Source: a virus
Virus record (IMG/VR): IMGVR_UViG_3300020214_000087
Coordinates: 1 to 28,357 of that record
Direction: 5' to 3' (one strand)
DNA: 28,357 nucleotides
Shown here one piece after another: positions 1 through 6,533 of this stretch; the first letter of the stretch is position 1; every line of letters starts with the position of its first letter. The position numbers and the translations under genes are program-made. The notes beneath the pieces were generated by a model, which searched no databases, was not told the origin of the DNA, and saw only the letters and a list, made by a program, of their open reading frames with translations.

Positions 1-1
1 C

Positions 2-1645
2 TACCGCGTGCCACCCGGCGCCGACGTGCGGTCCAGCGTCAATCGGCTTGGCCAGGGAATCGACGTGCGGGGCTACCACGGCTATGTGGCGGGCGTCGGC
101 TCGATCGTGCCGGAGGGCGAATATGATTGGAGCGAAGCCGGGGCGGTGATCGCGGACCCCCCGGACTGGCTGATTCGCCTGTGCGGCCCAAAGCATAAGG
201 GCGGCGATCTCGACCCCGCCGCGCCGCTCGATCTCGACGAGGCCGACGCCGCACGGCGGGCGCGAGAGTGGCTGGAAACCGCGGCGCCCGAAGCGGTGGA
301 AGGCCAAGGCGGCAACGAGACGACCTACCGCGTCGCCTGCCGCGTCAAGGATTTCGGGGTGCCGGAACCCATCGCCCTCGACCTGCTGCTCGACCACTGG
401 AATACGGCCAAGGCCGTACCGCCGTGGTCGCCCGAGGAACTGGAACGGCTGGTCAGCAACGCCTACCGTTACGGCACTGCGCCGGTAGGCGCGGCGAGCG
501 CGCAGGCGGAATTCAGCGCGATCGACCTGCCAAGCAACGTGCTGGAAACTGACCCAAATCGGGGCAAAACCGAACATGCTGCGCGCAAGCGGCTGTTCAT
601 CGTCCGGCCCGAGGAATCGGTCGACCTGGCGCTGCGCCAGCAAGTCGACCCTCTTATCAAGGGGCTGCTCGACCGCGGCGCGCTGAGCTCGATCTACGGC
701 GACAGCAACACCGGCAAGACGTTCGTCGCGCTCGACATGGCGCTGCACGTCGCCGCAGGCAAGCCTTGGAACGGCCGCAAGACGGCGCACGGGCTGGTCG
801 CTTATGTGGCGGCGGAGGGCGGCGGCGGGGCGCACAAGCGCATCAGGGCGTGGCACGACCGCCACAAGGCGGACCCAGGACAGAGCCGGTTCGCGCTGAT
901 CCCCTGCCCGATCGACCTGCGCTCTGCCGAGGGCGATGCAAAAGCCCTGCTCGACCTGATCCGCGAGGAGGAGCGGCGCCGGGGCGAATCGACCACGCTC
1001 TTGGTGATCGACACCTTGAGCCGGGCGCTGGCCGGCGGCGACGAGAACAGCTCGGTCGACATGGGCGGGTTCGTCAAGAACATCGACCGGCTCAGGGCGG
1101 CGCTCTCGGCGCACGTGTTGCTGGTTCACCACACCGGCAAGGACGCGGCCCGCGGGATGCGGGGCTGGTCGGGGATGCGGGCGGCGATCGACACCGAGAT
1201 GGAAGTGGCCGACCGGACGCTCAGCGTCACCAAGCAACGCGACTTGGAGCCGATCGCGGGCATCAAGTTCCGCTTGGAGCCATGTCGGGTCGGGGCCGAC
1301 GCGGATGGCGAACCCATCACGACCTGTACGGTGCGTCTGCTGGCCGCCGACGAGTTCGACGCCGTGCCGCTGACACCCGCAGAGGAGGCGCTTTTAGGGT
1401 GCATTCGAGAGACGGTCGGGCGCTTGGCCGAGGCGGCGGGTATTGAATTGGATACGTACGTTTTCGGTCAGCAGGCCGTTTCCGAGGCGGCAAGTTTGTC
1501 GGCTTTTTCATCCCGACATTCGTCCGCGAGGCAGACGGTGCTCGGACATTTGTCGGCTTTGTCGGAAAAGGGAGCCGTCAAAAAAGTACAGCGGGGGCAA
1601 TGGGTTATGGCCAATGTCGGGATTGTCGGAAATTGTCGGAATTGA
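2..1645 (+). CDS. Replicative primase-helicase (prim-pol C-terminal part plus RecA-like helicase), 5' partial
   Basis: The reading frame is open from the first complete codon, so the true start lies left of the window; the GTG at position 8 is internal. The first 60 residues (GIDVRG, then GYVAGVGS and YDW) look like the end of a bifunctional primase-polymerase domain. About residues 75-155 form a helical primase-C-terminal-like segment. A RecA-type ATPase of the AAA_25/RepA kind follows: Walker A GDSNTGKT (nt 698-721), YVAAEGGGG, Walker B LLVIDTLSR (near nt 1000), and a VHHTGKD segment with RGMRGWSGMRAAID. Such proteins prime and unwind DNA at phage origins. The last 60 residues are unlike the rest in composition because their codons contain the TGTCGG repeats that continue past the stop. 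The prim-pol assignment rests on a short remnant; the ATPase is clear. Confidence 0.9.
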   Translation, partial: YRVPPGADVRSSVNRLGQGIDVRGYHGYVAGVGSIVPEGEYDWSEAGAVIADPPDWLIRLCGPKHKGGDLDPAAPLDLDEADAARRAREWLETAAPEAVEGQGGNETTYRVACRVKDFGVPEPIALDLLLDHWNTAKAVPPWSPEELERLVSNAYRYGTAPVGAASAQAEFSAIDLPSNVLETDPNRGKTEHAARKRLFIVRPEESVDLALRQQVDPLIKGLLDRGALSSIYGDSNTGKTFVALDMALHVAAGKPWNGRKTAHGLVAYVAAEGGGGAHKRIRAWHDRHKADPGQSRFALIPCPIDLRSAEGDAKALLDLIREEERRRGESTTLLVIDTLSRALAGGDENSSVDMGGFVKNIDRLRAALSAHVLLVHHTGKDAARGMRGWSGMRAAIDTEMEVADRTLSVTKQRDLEPIAGIKFRLEPCRVGADADGEPITTCTVRLLAADEFDAVPLTPAEEALLGCIRETVGRLAEAAGIELDTYVFGQQAVSEAASLSAFSSRHSSARQTVLGHLSALSEKGAVKKVQRGQWVMANVGIVGNCRN

Positions 1646-1700
1646 CACGCCGTAATTGTCGGAATGTCGGCACCACTATATAGTGCCGACATTCCGACAA
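1497..1700. repeat. Cluster of TGTCGG iteron-like repeats (candidate replication origin)
   Basis: TGTCGG occurs on the + strand at 1497, 1551, 1560, 1615, 1624, 1634, 1657 and 1665, and its complement CCGACA at 1513, 1686 and 1694. Several neighbours are 8-10 bp apart, about one helical turn, as in iterons bound by a replication initiator. The cluster covers the 3' end of the primase-helicase gene and the following gap, a usual place for a phage origin. Origin function is inferred from position and pattern only. Confidence 0.6.
1656..1700. repeat. 18-bp perfect inverted repeat around a TATATA centre
   Basis: The left arm TTGTCGGAATGTCGGCAC (1656-1673) and right arm GTGCCGACATTCCGACAA (1683-1700) are perfect complements separated by nine bases (CACTATATA). 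Each arm holds two of the TGTCGG hexamers. No T-run follows on either strand, so a simple intrinsic terminator is unlikely. An AT-rich centre between initiator-type sites suggests an origin or a strong operator. Confidence 0.75.
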
Positions 1701-1775
1701 ACGGTTGGGTTCCGAGGCAAGAACCGGGCGCCTTGAACGGCCTGAAATTGAGATTGGAAATGCGGAACCCGGATT

Positions 1776-2438
1776 TTGGCAAAGCGATTTAAAAACCGCT
1801 GGCTGAAGTTCCTCTCGACGCCGGCGCCGTGGGATTACGACCCGGTGCGCGAGGCCGAGCGCGAGCAGGCGGCGATCGACTTGGCGGCGGTCAAGGAAGC
1901 GGCTCGGCGGCGACGGGGGCGGCATGGCCAGCCAGGCGGATGGAGCAGGGACAAGCAAAAGAGGTCCCGGCATTGGAACAAGGGGCTGCCGCCGGGCGGC
2001 GCGCGGGCAAAGCGATTGAGCCGGCGGCTGAACGAGCGGCAAGCGACATCTCGCAAGGCTAAGATGCGAGCCGCATGGCTTAGGCGCCAGGCGGTCGACA
2101 AGGCGGCGCGATCGAGCAGGGCCGTGTTGCGTCGAGATCCTGAGACCGGCCGGACGGCTAGATTGCGGTATCCGTGGCCGGCGGGACCGAATGCCGCGCT
2201 GGCGCTTGCGTTCCGGCAGGGCGAGTGGATTGACGCGCCGGAGCTCGGCCGGCGATCGGGGCTTGGGAAAACGACCTGGCCGATGTTGTATCAGCGGTTT
2301 GAACCGCTGGGGCTGGTCGAGAAGGGCCGGAACGCGGATTGGCGCTCGGGGACGATCGGGCGCGGCGTGCCGCGCTATCTATGGCGCTTGACGGCCGCCG
2401 GGCAGGAATACCGGGCGGCCGTCGAGATTATAGGTTAG
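1776..2438 (+). CDS. Hypothetical basic protein with possible C-terminal winged helix
   Basis: The protein has 220 residues with a TTG start. No ATG in this frame would give a longer product, and the ribosome binding site is only a loose GGAACCCGGA. Residues 1-130 are extremely rich in Arg and Lys and low in hydrophobics, so probably bind nucleic acid. Residues 145-215 (ALAFRQGEWIDAPELGRRSG, then LEKGR-type basic turn, RYLWRLTAAGQEYR) read like a winged-helix DNA-binding domain. It follows the putative origin, so a replication or regulatory role is plausible. I do not recognise the family. Its stop codon overlaps that of the convergent gene at 2435-2644. Confidence 0.6.
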   Translation: MAKRFKNRWLKFLSTPAPWDYDPVREAEREQAAIDLAAVKEAARRRRGRHGQPGGWSRDKQKRSRHWNKGLPPGGARAKRLSRRLNERQATSRKAKMRAAWLRRQAVDKAARSSRAVLRRDPETGRTARLRYPWPAGPNAALALAFRQGEWIDAPELGRRSGLGKTTWPMLYQRFEPLGLVEKGRNADWRSGTIGRGVPRYLWRLTAAGQEYRAAVEIIG

Positions 2439-2644
2439 GCGGCGTAAGCGTATCGAGGCCACGTGCCTGCGACGCGGGCGCCGTGAGTGTTTTCCGCAAG
2501 GAACTGTTCGAATCTCGCGCGCTCTTGTTTGGCGATGCGGTAGGTGAATATGTAGCCGTCATATGCGACCTGACAGAAACCATGACGGGGGCGGGAGGGG
2601 GCGGTAGCGGCCTTTTGGATTGAGACGATTCGCGTGTCGAGCAT
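2435..2644 (-). CDS. Hypothetical small protein (69 aa), last gene of leftward array
   Basis: The chosen ATG at 2644 has a good ribosome binding site, AAAGGAACC, nine bases upstream; a longer frame to 2737 lacks one and crosses the hairpin region at 2695-2740. The product contains GFCQVAYDGYIFTYRIAKQERARFEQFLAEN, shown here only as its gist: an aromatic beta-like stretch and a charged helix. No family is recognised. It ends tail-to-tail with the rightward gene, the two stop codons overlapping, and is the distal end of the leftward operon. Confidence 0.6.
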   Translation of the reverse strand: MLDTRIVSIQKAATAPSRPRHGFCQVAYDGYIFTYRIAKQERARFEQFLAENTHGARVAGTWPRYAYAA

Positions 2645-2694
2645 AATCGCGGTTCCTTTGTTGCTTGCTACAGGACAGCATGTTTTTAGACAAT

Positions 2695-2740
2695 ACGCAA
2701 GCGATTTAGTTTGCGTCCGGTCATGGCGTTTTGCCATGAC
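2695..2740. other. Two adjacent hairpins between leftward genes
   Basis: GTCATGGC (2720-2727) and GCCATGAC (2733-2740) form a perfect 8-bp stem with a 5-base loop, starting a few bases beyond the stop codon of the 2745-3005 gene. ACGCAA (2695-2700) and TTGCGT (2711-2716) form a second 6-bp stem. No U-tract follows in the leftward direction, so this may be an RNA-processing or stability element rather than a classical terminator. Confidence 0.45.
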
Positions 2741-2744
2741 GCAC

Positions 2745-3005
2745 CTAATCGAAATAGCGGGTTTGCGGATCGAAATGCCCAGGCCAGCACGGGCACGGGC
2801 GAATCTCGAATTGCGGATCGTCGCCCCAAATCTGGCGGATCGTGTCGCGGCTGTTGTTCTGTGTTACTGCCTCAAGCCACTCTTGCGCGGCCATCGGGCC
2901 GTCGAAAGTGTTGCGGCCTTGGGCCGGGCGCATAAGCACGCGCTCGCCATGGGCGTTGACGTAGGTTGCGACGTAGCGGGTAACGCTTGCGGGTTTGTCG
3001 TTCAT
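2745..3005 (-). CDS. Hypothetical small phage protein (86 aa)
   Basis: The ATG at 3005 is chosen because the AGGT of an AAAGGT ribosome binding site lies eight bases before it, inside the shared ACCT-AGAA-AGGT hairpin (3014-3025). An upstream in-frame start at 3053 has no such site. The product has a small beta-like N-terminal part (RYVATYVNAHGERVL), the helix MAAQEWLEAVTQ, and a C-terminal CPCWPGHFD segment with two cysteines and a histidine. The function is unknown; small accessory phage proteins of this type often act early in infection, which is inference here. Confidence 0.65.
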   Translation of the reverse strand: MNDKPASVTRYVATYVNAHGERVLMRPAQGRNTFDGPMAAQEWLEAVTQNNSRDTIRQIWGDDPQFEIRPCPCWPGHFDPQTRYFD

Positions 3006-3049
3006 GGCGTTTGACCTTTCTAGGTTCCGAGTGGATAGTTTTGTGAAAG

Positions 3050-3268
3050 TCAACTCTCAGGATAAGCCTTTGCCGTATCCCATGCGACATGCGGCCAGTT
3101 CTGCGGCTCTCCGGTATCCCGCGCTCGCCCCAGGCGAAAGCGGTTTTCATGGTTGAAGCACGCGCGGCAAAGAATCAGATTGCCGCCGCCGCCAAGCGGA
3201 TAGAGCTTCACGGGCGCGCTTGCCGATGTGCAATGCGAGCCGTCGCAGGAGGGGTTAAGGTTGCTCAT
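3050..3268 (-). CDS. Hypothetical Cys-rich small protein, possible zinc binder (72 aa)
   Basis: The start at 3268 lies four bases after the stop of the gene before it, and a GGACG just before that stop is the only ribosome-binding-like sequence, so translational coupling is likely. Cysteines at about 8, 13, 35 and 38 (CDGSHC and LILCRACF) could hold one zinc ion, and the LYPLGGGGNL turn between them is distinctive. I recall similar short proteins in other phages but know no function for them. Confidence 0.65.
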   Translation of the reverse strand: MSNLNPSCDGSHCTSASAPVKLYPLGGGGNLILCRACFNHENRFRLGRARDTGEPQNWPHVAWDTAKAYPES

Positions 3269-3272
3269 GGCG

Positions 3273-3488
3273 TCACGTCCATTCTGCGCTGTAACGCGGC
3301 GTGTCAATCTGGCCTTTGCGGTTGAGCATCCGCACAATATGGCTAGGCGGCATCCGCAACAGCGGCGCGGCTTCGTCCGGCGTAAACCAGCCAATAGCGT
3401 CCTTAGGTGCGCCGCCGTGTGTGTATGGTTGTTTCCAGATAACAAGCAGCGGTTCGCCGTTCTCATATTCCGTCGGAACGAAAGTCAT
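3273..3488 (-). CDS. Small putative helix-turn-helix protein (71 aa)
   Basis: GAGGAGGAAGAAC just before the ATG at 3488 is one of the strongest ribosome binding sites of the array. The C-terminal half, WFTPDEAAPLLRMPPSHIVR followed by MLNRKGQIDTPRY, has the pattern of MerR/excisionase-type helix-turn-helix proteins (T-P-D-E-A-A-x-L-L, turn, recognition helix, then a wing). It may therefore bind DNA as a regulator or an excisionase-like factor, although no integrase is present in the window. The N-terminal 30 residues are a short beta-rich extension. Confidence 0.65.
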   Translation of the reverse strand: MTFVPTEYENGEPLLVIWKQPYTHGGAPKDAIGWFTPDEAAPLLRMPPSHIVRMLNRKGQIDTPRYSAEWT

Positions 3489-3501
3489 GGTTCTTCCTCC
3501 T

Positions 3502-4125
3502 CTACTTGTAAACCGCAATGCCGCGGGAATAGTAAGCCGACACGTCGCCGTGTTCCATCCAAATCTCCGGCGAGCGTGACGCTGCTACGGTTGCGGCATA
3601 GGCTTCAGATTCGGCGCGGGTAGCAAATTTCCTGCTAGTGGCGCGCTCCATCCCGCCGCCGCCTTGGCCGTTTTCGTCGCTCTTGCACCAAACGCCGAAA
3701 GCGTTTGGCACGTCGCCGGGACGCAGTATGTACAGCGCGCACCCGCGCGGATCGGTTTGCACGTAGGCTTGTAAGCCGGGATAGCGCGCGAGGATAGCGG
3801 CCAGGCGCTTGCGGGCGCCGGCTTCGCGGTCGGGAATCGCGGACCATGCCCGCGGATCGCTTGCCGCCAAGTAGCGGGATCGCGCGTCGAAATAGCGCGG
3901 GCGTCCGGTCTTTTCGTCGCGTTCGATGTGTCCGTCGCCGTCGCCGCATTCGAGCTCGTGCCAGCGATGCAGCGTCATTGAGATCCGGCGCAAGGCTTCC
4001 GCGTCGGCGCGAGCTTCGTTGTAGTTTGCGCCGGTTTGCTGATTTGGCGTGGCTTGGAGCAATGCGAGCGTAAGCCGCGAAAGCATTGATTCGGTGTCCT
4101 GGATATCGCGTTTCGACCTTGCCAT
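3502..4125 (-). CDS. Hypothetical phage protein (207 aa)
   Basis: The ATG at 4125 follows AAAGGAAACATC, a clear ribosome binding site; an ATG five codons earlier lies inside that site and is rejected. Features in order are a helical N-terminal region (residues 10-60) ending in LHRWHELECGDGDG, a segment RPRYFDARSRYLA with a charged surroundings, and a C-terminal alpha/beta part with LYILRPGDVPNAFGVWC and a FATRAESEAYA helix. Proteins with the RWHELECGDG signature occur in many tailed phages as uncharacterised proteins; that is from memory. No catalytic motif is evident. Confidence 0.7.
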   Translation of the reverse strand: MARSKRDIQDTESMLSRLTLALLQATPNQQTGANYNEARADAEALRRISMTLHRWHELECGDGDGHIERDEKTGRPRYFDARSRYLAASDPRAWSAIPDREAGARKRLAAILARYPGLQAYVQTDPRGCALYILRPGDVPNAFGVWCKSDENGQGGGGMERATSRKFATRAESEAYAATVAASRSPEIWMEHGDVSAYYSRGIAVYK

Positions 4126-4162
4126 GATGTTTCCTTTCATGTCCTATGTTTCGACAATGCGA

Positions 4163-4179
4163 GCGCACTTAGAGTGCGC
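4163..4179. other. Hairpin spanning the stop codon of the 29-aa gene
   Basis: GCGCACT (4163-4169) and AGTGCGC (4173-4179) are perfect complements with a 3-base loop. On the - strand the TAA stop of the tiny upstream gene falls in the loop and the adjoining stem base. No U-tract follows. It resembles a 3'-end protecting hairpin more than a terminator. Confidence 0.45.
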
Positions 4180-4258
4180 CGCAGATGACCAGCGCGACTA
4201 GGTAGCCGGTTAGCAGCATGGTCGCGCCGTAGCGGGCGAGGAGTCGGGCGAGTATCAT
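4169..4258 (-). CDS. Tiny putative membrane protein (29 aa)
   Basis: The ATG overlaps the TGA stop of the preceding gene as ATGA, a typical translational-coupling arrangement. The peptide starts MILARLLARYGA and continues TMLLTGYLVALVICGAL: a short basic N-terminus followed by about 17 uncharged hydrophobic residues, enough for one transmembrane helix. Such single-helix phage peptides can act in lysis, superinfection exclusion or host-envelope interference, none of which can be assigned here. Its brevity keeps confidence moderate. Confidence 0.5.
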   Translation of the reverse strand: MILARLLARYGATMLLTGYLVALVICGAL

Positions 4259-4380
4259 GCGGCCCGGACTCGCATCGGCATGAGAACATGCGTCGCGTGG
4301 CCGGTTTCTTCGCGGCTCATGGCGTCGTAGAGATCGCCAGCGGGGACGTGAACGGTCGCGGTTTGAGTTTTGTCTAGCAT
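4255..4380 (-). CDS. Hypothetical small protein (41 aa)
   Basis: GAAAGGAAAGCACATC directly before the ATG at 4380 is a strong ribosome binding site. The product contains VHVPAGDLYDAMSREETGHA and ends in MRVRAA; no domain is recognised. Its stop overlaps the start of the 29-aa membrane peptide, so the two are probably translated together. The leader contains TCGAAACA 24 bases before the ATG, a motif shared with two other genes of the array. Confidence 0.55.
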   Translation of the reverse strand: MLDKTQTATVHVPAGDLYDAMSREETGHATHVLMPMRVRAA

Positions 4381-4439
4381 GATGTGCTTTCCTTTCGTTC
4401 GGTTGTTTCGAGCATGCTTATCCGGGGGGCCATCATGGC

Positions 4440-4655
4440 TCACACCTCCTCGATCCACACGCCGTCCCGGCCGGTTTCGCGGCCCGACAATTCCATCGTT
4501 CCGCCGGAAAATACGCGATCCTTGGCGCGACCGCGCATGGTGCGCAGAGACACGCCGCAAAGTTCCGCCGCGTAGGCCAGCGCGGCGTCAAAATCGCCAA
4601 ATTCCCGTTCGCGGAACCGGCCGCCGTCACGATTGCGGTGCACGATGTAGGTCAT
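4440..4655 (-). CDS. Hypothetical small protein (71 aa)
   Basis: The start at 4655 is supported by AGGGAGAGACAG immediately upstream; the stop of the preceding 36-aa frame forms part of this site (TAGGGAGAG). The protein begins MTYIVHRNRDGGRF, has a helix FDAALAYAAELCGVS, and ends with a beta-like WIEEV. The pattern suggests a small alpha/beta fold. No function is recognised. Confidence 0.6.
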   Translation of the reverse strand: MTYIVHRNRDGGRFREREFGDFDAALAYAAELCGVSLRTMRGRAKDRVFSGGTMELSGRETGRDGVWIEEV

Positions 4656-4665
4656 CTGTCTCTCC

Positions 4666-4776
4666 CTAGCGGGCTTGCTCGCGCGTCGCGTCATAGCGTA
4701 GGGGCTTGTAGCACTCGACCGCTGGCATCCAGATCGGGCCGACCAGATAGCCGGATATTTCGATTTGCAGGTTCAT
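4666..4776 (-). CDS. Very small hypothetical protein (36 aa)
   Basis: A complete frame starts at the ATG at 4776, with AGAGGG eight bases upstream, and ends 10 bases before the next start. The peptide begins MNLQIEISGYLVGPIWMPAV and ends in a charged tail with DATREQAR. The good ribosome binding site, tight packing between neighbours and the shared TCGAAACA leader motif at 4800-4807 argue that it is real. Function unknown. Confidence 0.5.
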   Translation of the reverse strand: MNLQIEISGYLVGPIWMPAVECYKPLRYDATREQAR

Positions 4777-4821
4777 GGATATATCCCTCTTGTGTCCGTT
4801 GTTTCGATGTTGTGGGCGCGG

Positions 4822-5340
4822 TTACGCTTTCATGCGGCGGCACCGAATGATTTGCGTGTTGCCGCCATACTGTACGCCATGCCATGGTTTGCCGTCCGGG
4901 CCGGTAAACCATGCGTCATAGCGATAGCGCGCGATGTTGTGCGCGCCGCGCTTGACGCGGCACTTGATCGAAAGCGTGCCGGGCCAATTGGTCACGTGAC
5001 CATCGGCGAAGGGATAGCTTCGATCCTTGATCGGGTCATGCGTGAGGTAGAGAACGGCGCGACCATCGGTCAGCATGTCGGCGCGGTCGGTCTCGCCAGC
5101 GCAATCATAGCAGACCATTTCGCCGGCCCGCGCGACATGGCCGCGATCGACCATGTGTTGAGTCGTTACGCCATAGCCCGTGCCGCCGCCATCGAATTTG
5201 AGCGGCTTATGCCCGCCGCAGCGATGGCACATAAACGTGGCCGGCGCGAATTGCTTGGCGAAGCGAAAGGCGCCCGGCATAAGCGGCGCCAAGTCAAGCG
5301 CGGCTTGCAGCGCGACGTAGGAGTCGAAATTGCGAGACAT
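4822..5340 (-). CDS. Hypothetical phage protein with two CxxC pairs (172 aa)
   Basis: The ATG at 5340 is preceded seven bases earlier by the shared SD hairpin ACCT-TGAA-AGGT (5348-5359); an earlier GTG at 5349 is too close to it. The N-terminal half has MCHRCGG (near residue 38) and MVCYDCAG (near residue 76), a likely zinc ribbon. The C-terminal half has FADGHVTNWPGTL, HNIARYRYDAWFTGPDG and WHGVQYGGNTQIIRCRR. The latter signature occurs in uncharacterised proteins of many tailed phages, as far as I recall. It is probably a conserved accessory phage protein; its activity is unknown. Confidence 0.75.
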   Translation of the reverse strand: MSRNFDSYVALQAALDLAPLMPGAFRFAKQFAPATFMCHRCGGHKPLKFDGGGTGYGVTTQHMVDRGHVARAGEMVCYDCAGETDRADMLTDGRAVLYLTHDPIKDRSYPFADGHVTNWPGTLSIKCRVKRGAHNIARYRYDAWFTGPDGKPWHGVQYGGNTQIIRCRRMKA

Positions 5341-5405
5341 GATGTTCACCTTTCAAGGTTGCGATTGTTAGAGTGTAAAGCGTGAGAGGGTAGAGGAGCC
5401 AAGCC

Positions 5406-5906
5406 CTAGGTCAAGAGCTCGCTTGCGTATCCGGCAAAATACTTGCCACGAATGCAACCTAGCATGTCGGGCAAGTCGCGAAAGTCGAATTGCTCGGAAT
5501 GCCGGCGCACATAGGCGATACGCTCGCGCCATGAATAGCAGTCGCGCCATACTTGCGCCGCGGCCGCATGTTCGCGTTCGGACCAATCGGATTCGTCAAG
5601 CACAGGATAATCCGCTAGGCGTGCGCATGCTTCGTCTGCGATCTGTAGCGCGCGATCGGACTCGGCGGTGCCATCGGCTTCGAGCGCAATCCATTCCACC
5701 CATCCACAGGCCCAATGATTTTCGCGCACCACGGTCACAAGATCCGACTCGCCACCTAGCAGCGCCAGCATGGCGTCAAAATTGGATTCTTCAAGGCAAT
5801 CGGAATCGCGAGACTGTCCAACGCCGGCGCTATAATGATTGGGCCAAACGGCGCCGAAATAGTCGCGCGGCATTGACCATTTTTTGAGGAGTCGGGGCTC
5901 ATACAT
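5406..5906 (-). CDS. Hypothetical conserved phage protein downstream of ribozyme A (166 aa)
   Basis: The start at 5906 lies six bases after the AGGT of an SD hairpin (5913-5924) and exactly 50 bases after the predicted cleavage site of the hammerhead at 5929-5983. The protein includes DYFGAVWPNHYSAG, SRDSDCLEESNFDAML, ENHWACGWVEWIAL and a helical C-terminus with VWRDCYSWRERIAYVRR. Proteins with the HWACGWVEWIA and LEESNF signatures recur in phages as unknowns. No enzymatic motif is evident. Its mRNA would be released by ribozyme cleavage with a 5' hairpin. Confidence 0.75.
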   Translation of the reverse strand: MYEPRLLKKWSMPRDYFGAVWPNHYSAGVGQSRDSDCLEESNFDAMLALLGGESDLVTVVRENHWACGWVEWIALEADGTAESDRALQIADEACARLADYPVLDESDWSEREHAAAAQVWRDCYSWRERIAYVRRHSEQFDFRDLPDMLGCIRGKYFAGYASELLT

Positions 5907-6010
5907 GGCATAACCTTTCCAGGTTGGTGGACTCGTCAGGCGCCGCGTGACGGCGCGACACGGGCTTAGCCCGTGTTTCGTCCTAGGGATTCACAATCTC
6001 GCCAGTCTCG
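5904..6010. repeat. 107-bp direct repeat, copy A
   Basis: This segment is repeated at 6427-6533 with a single difference (position 5926). It runs from the start codon of one leftward gene through the SD hairpin and the ribozyme into the last eight codons of the upstream gene, so both upstream genes end in ETGEIVNP. The 523-bp spacing equals one gene plus one ribozyme. Confidence 0.97.
5929..5983 (-). ncRNA. Type II hammerhead self-cleaving ribozyme, copy A
   Basis: Read on the - strand from 5983: GGAC (stem II strand), GAA, stem III ACACGGGC-UAA-GCCCGUGU (8 bp), C (cleavage residue, 5957), stem I GCGCCG-UCACG-CGGCGC (6 bp), the invariant CUGACGA (CUGANGA), then GUCC closing stem II. Every catalytic-core base of the hammerhead consensus is present and all stems pair perfectly. 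Stem II is the open one, which defines type II. Cleavage is predicted between 5957 and 5956. The first G is also the last base of the TAG of the gene at 5983-6429. Self-cleavage has not been shown here, but the match is hard to explain otherwise. Confidence 0.93.
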
Positions 6011-6429
6011 CCTCTTTTTGCGAACATTTCGACCGTAGCGGCCGCGTGCGAAACATAGCGATTCGTCGTCGTGCCGTATTCCATCAAGCGCCGCATGGTT
6101 TGCGCGTCATAGGGCAATGTGGGCGCAAAGAAAAACGCGGCCAGTGCCGCAGGCGAATCGGCATAGGCTTCCACAATCTCAGCTGGGTTAACCCAGCGCT
6201 CGAATGCGAGCGTAGCAGACGCATGTAGCACCATAGCTAGAACGTACCCTGCACAATCGTCGCCGTCGGAATCGCAAGAAGCAATGCGGCCAAGCGAACG
6301 GCATTGCCGGAGTTGGCCGGCGTCATTCCAAATGAAAAAGGTCCCGGCTTTGATTGTGCGGGTCGCAGAACCTAGCAACGTGGCATTGGGCGCGATAACC
6401 TTGCGGTTGTCAATTTGGATCGTTCGCAT
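5983..6429 (-). CDS. Hypothetical protein between ribozymes B and A (148 aa)
   Basis: The ATG at 6429 follows the SD hairpin (6436-6447) by six bases and lies 50 bases after the predicted cut of ribozyme B. The product starts MRTIQIDNRKVIAPNATLLG, contains CDSDGDDCAGYVLAMVLHAS and a run rich in Ala and Phe (ALAAFFFAPTLPYDAQTMRRL), and ends ETGEIVNP, a tail shared with the next gene upstream because the repeat covers it. No domain is recognised. The TAG stop contributes its G to ribozyme A, so this mRNA would end in the stem III hairpin after cleavage. Confidence 0.7.
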   Translation of the reverse strand: MRTIQIDNRKVIAPNATLLGSATRTIKAGTFFIWNDAGQLRQCRSLGRIASCDSDGDDCAGYVLAMVLHASATLAFERWVNPAEIVEAYADSPAALAAFFFAPTLPYDAQTMRRLMEYGTTTNRYVSHAAATVEMFAKRGETGEIVNP

Positions 6430-6533
6430 GGCATAACCTTTCCAGGTTTGTGGACTCGTCAGGCGCCGCGTGACGGCGCGACACGGGCTTAGCCCGTGTT
6501 TCGTCCTAGGGATTCACAATCTCGCCAGTCTCG
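6427..6533. repeat. 107-bp direct repeat, copy B
   Basis: This is nearly identical (one mismatch) to 5904-6010 and contains ribozyme B, the SD hairpin, a start codon and the last codons of the gene at 6506-7042. The inner 66 bases (6444-6509) are also identical to 7057-7122. Confidence 0.97.
6452..6506 (-). ncRNA. Type II hammerhead self-cleaving ribozyme, copy B
   Basis: The 55 bases are identical to copy A: GGAC/GUCC stem II, GAAA, stem III with UAA loop, GUC cleavage triplet, stem I with UCACG loop and CUGACGA. Predicted cleavage is between 6480 and 6479. It separates the genes at 6506-7042 and 5983-6429, and its first base is the last base of the upstream TAG. Confidence 0.93.

Noticed and set aside
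5958-5976. Stem III hairpins as Rho-independent terminators
   Set aside because: The hairpin with arms ACACGGGC and GCCCGUGU has no U-tract in the direction of transcription, and all surrounding bases fit the hammerhead core instead. The AAA/TTT beside it belongs to the GAAA motif on the other strand.
6510-6520. Pseudoknot between loop I (UCAC) and GUGA upstream of stem II
   Set aside because: The pairing is possible for copies A and B (GUGA is in the GUG AAU codons) but absent in copy C, so I do not claim it.
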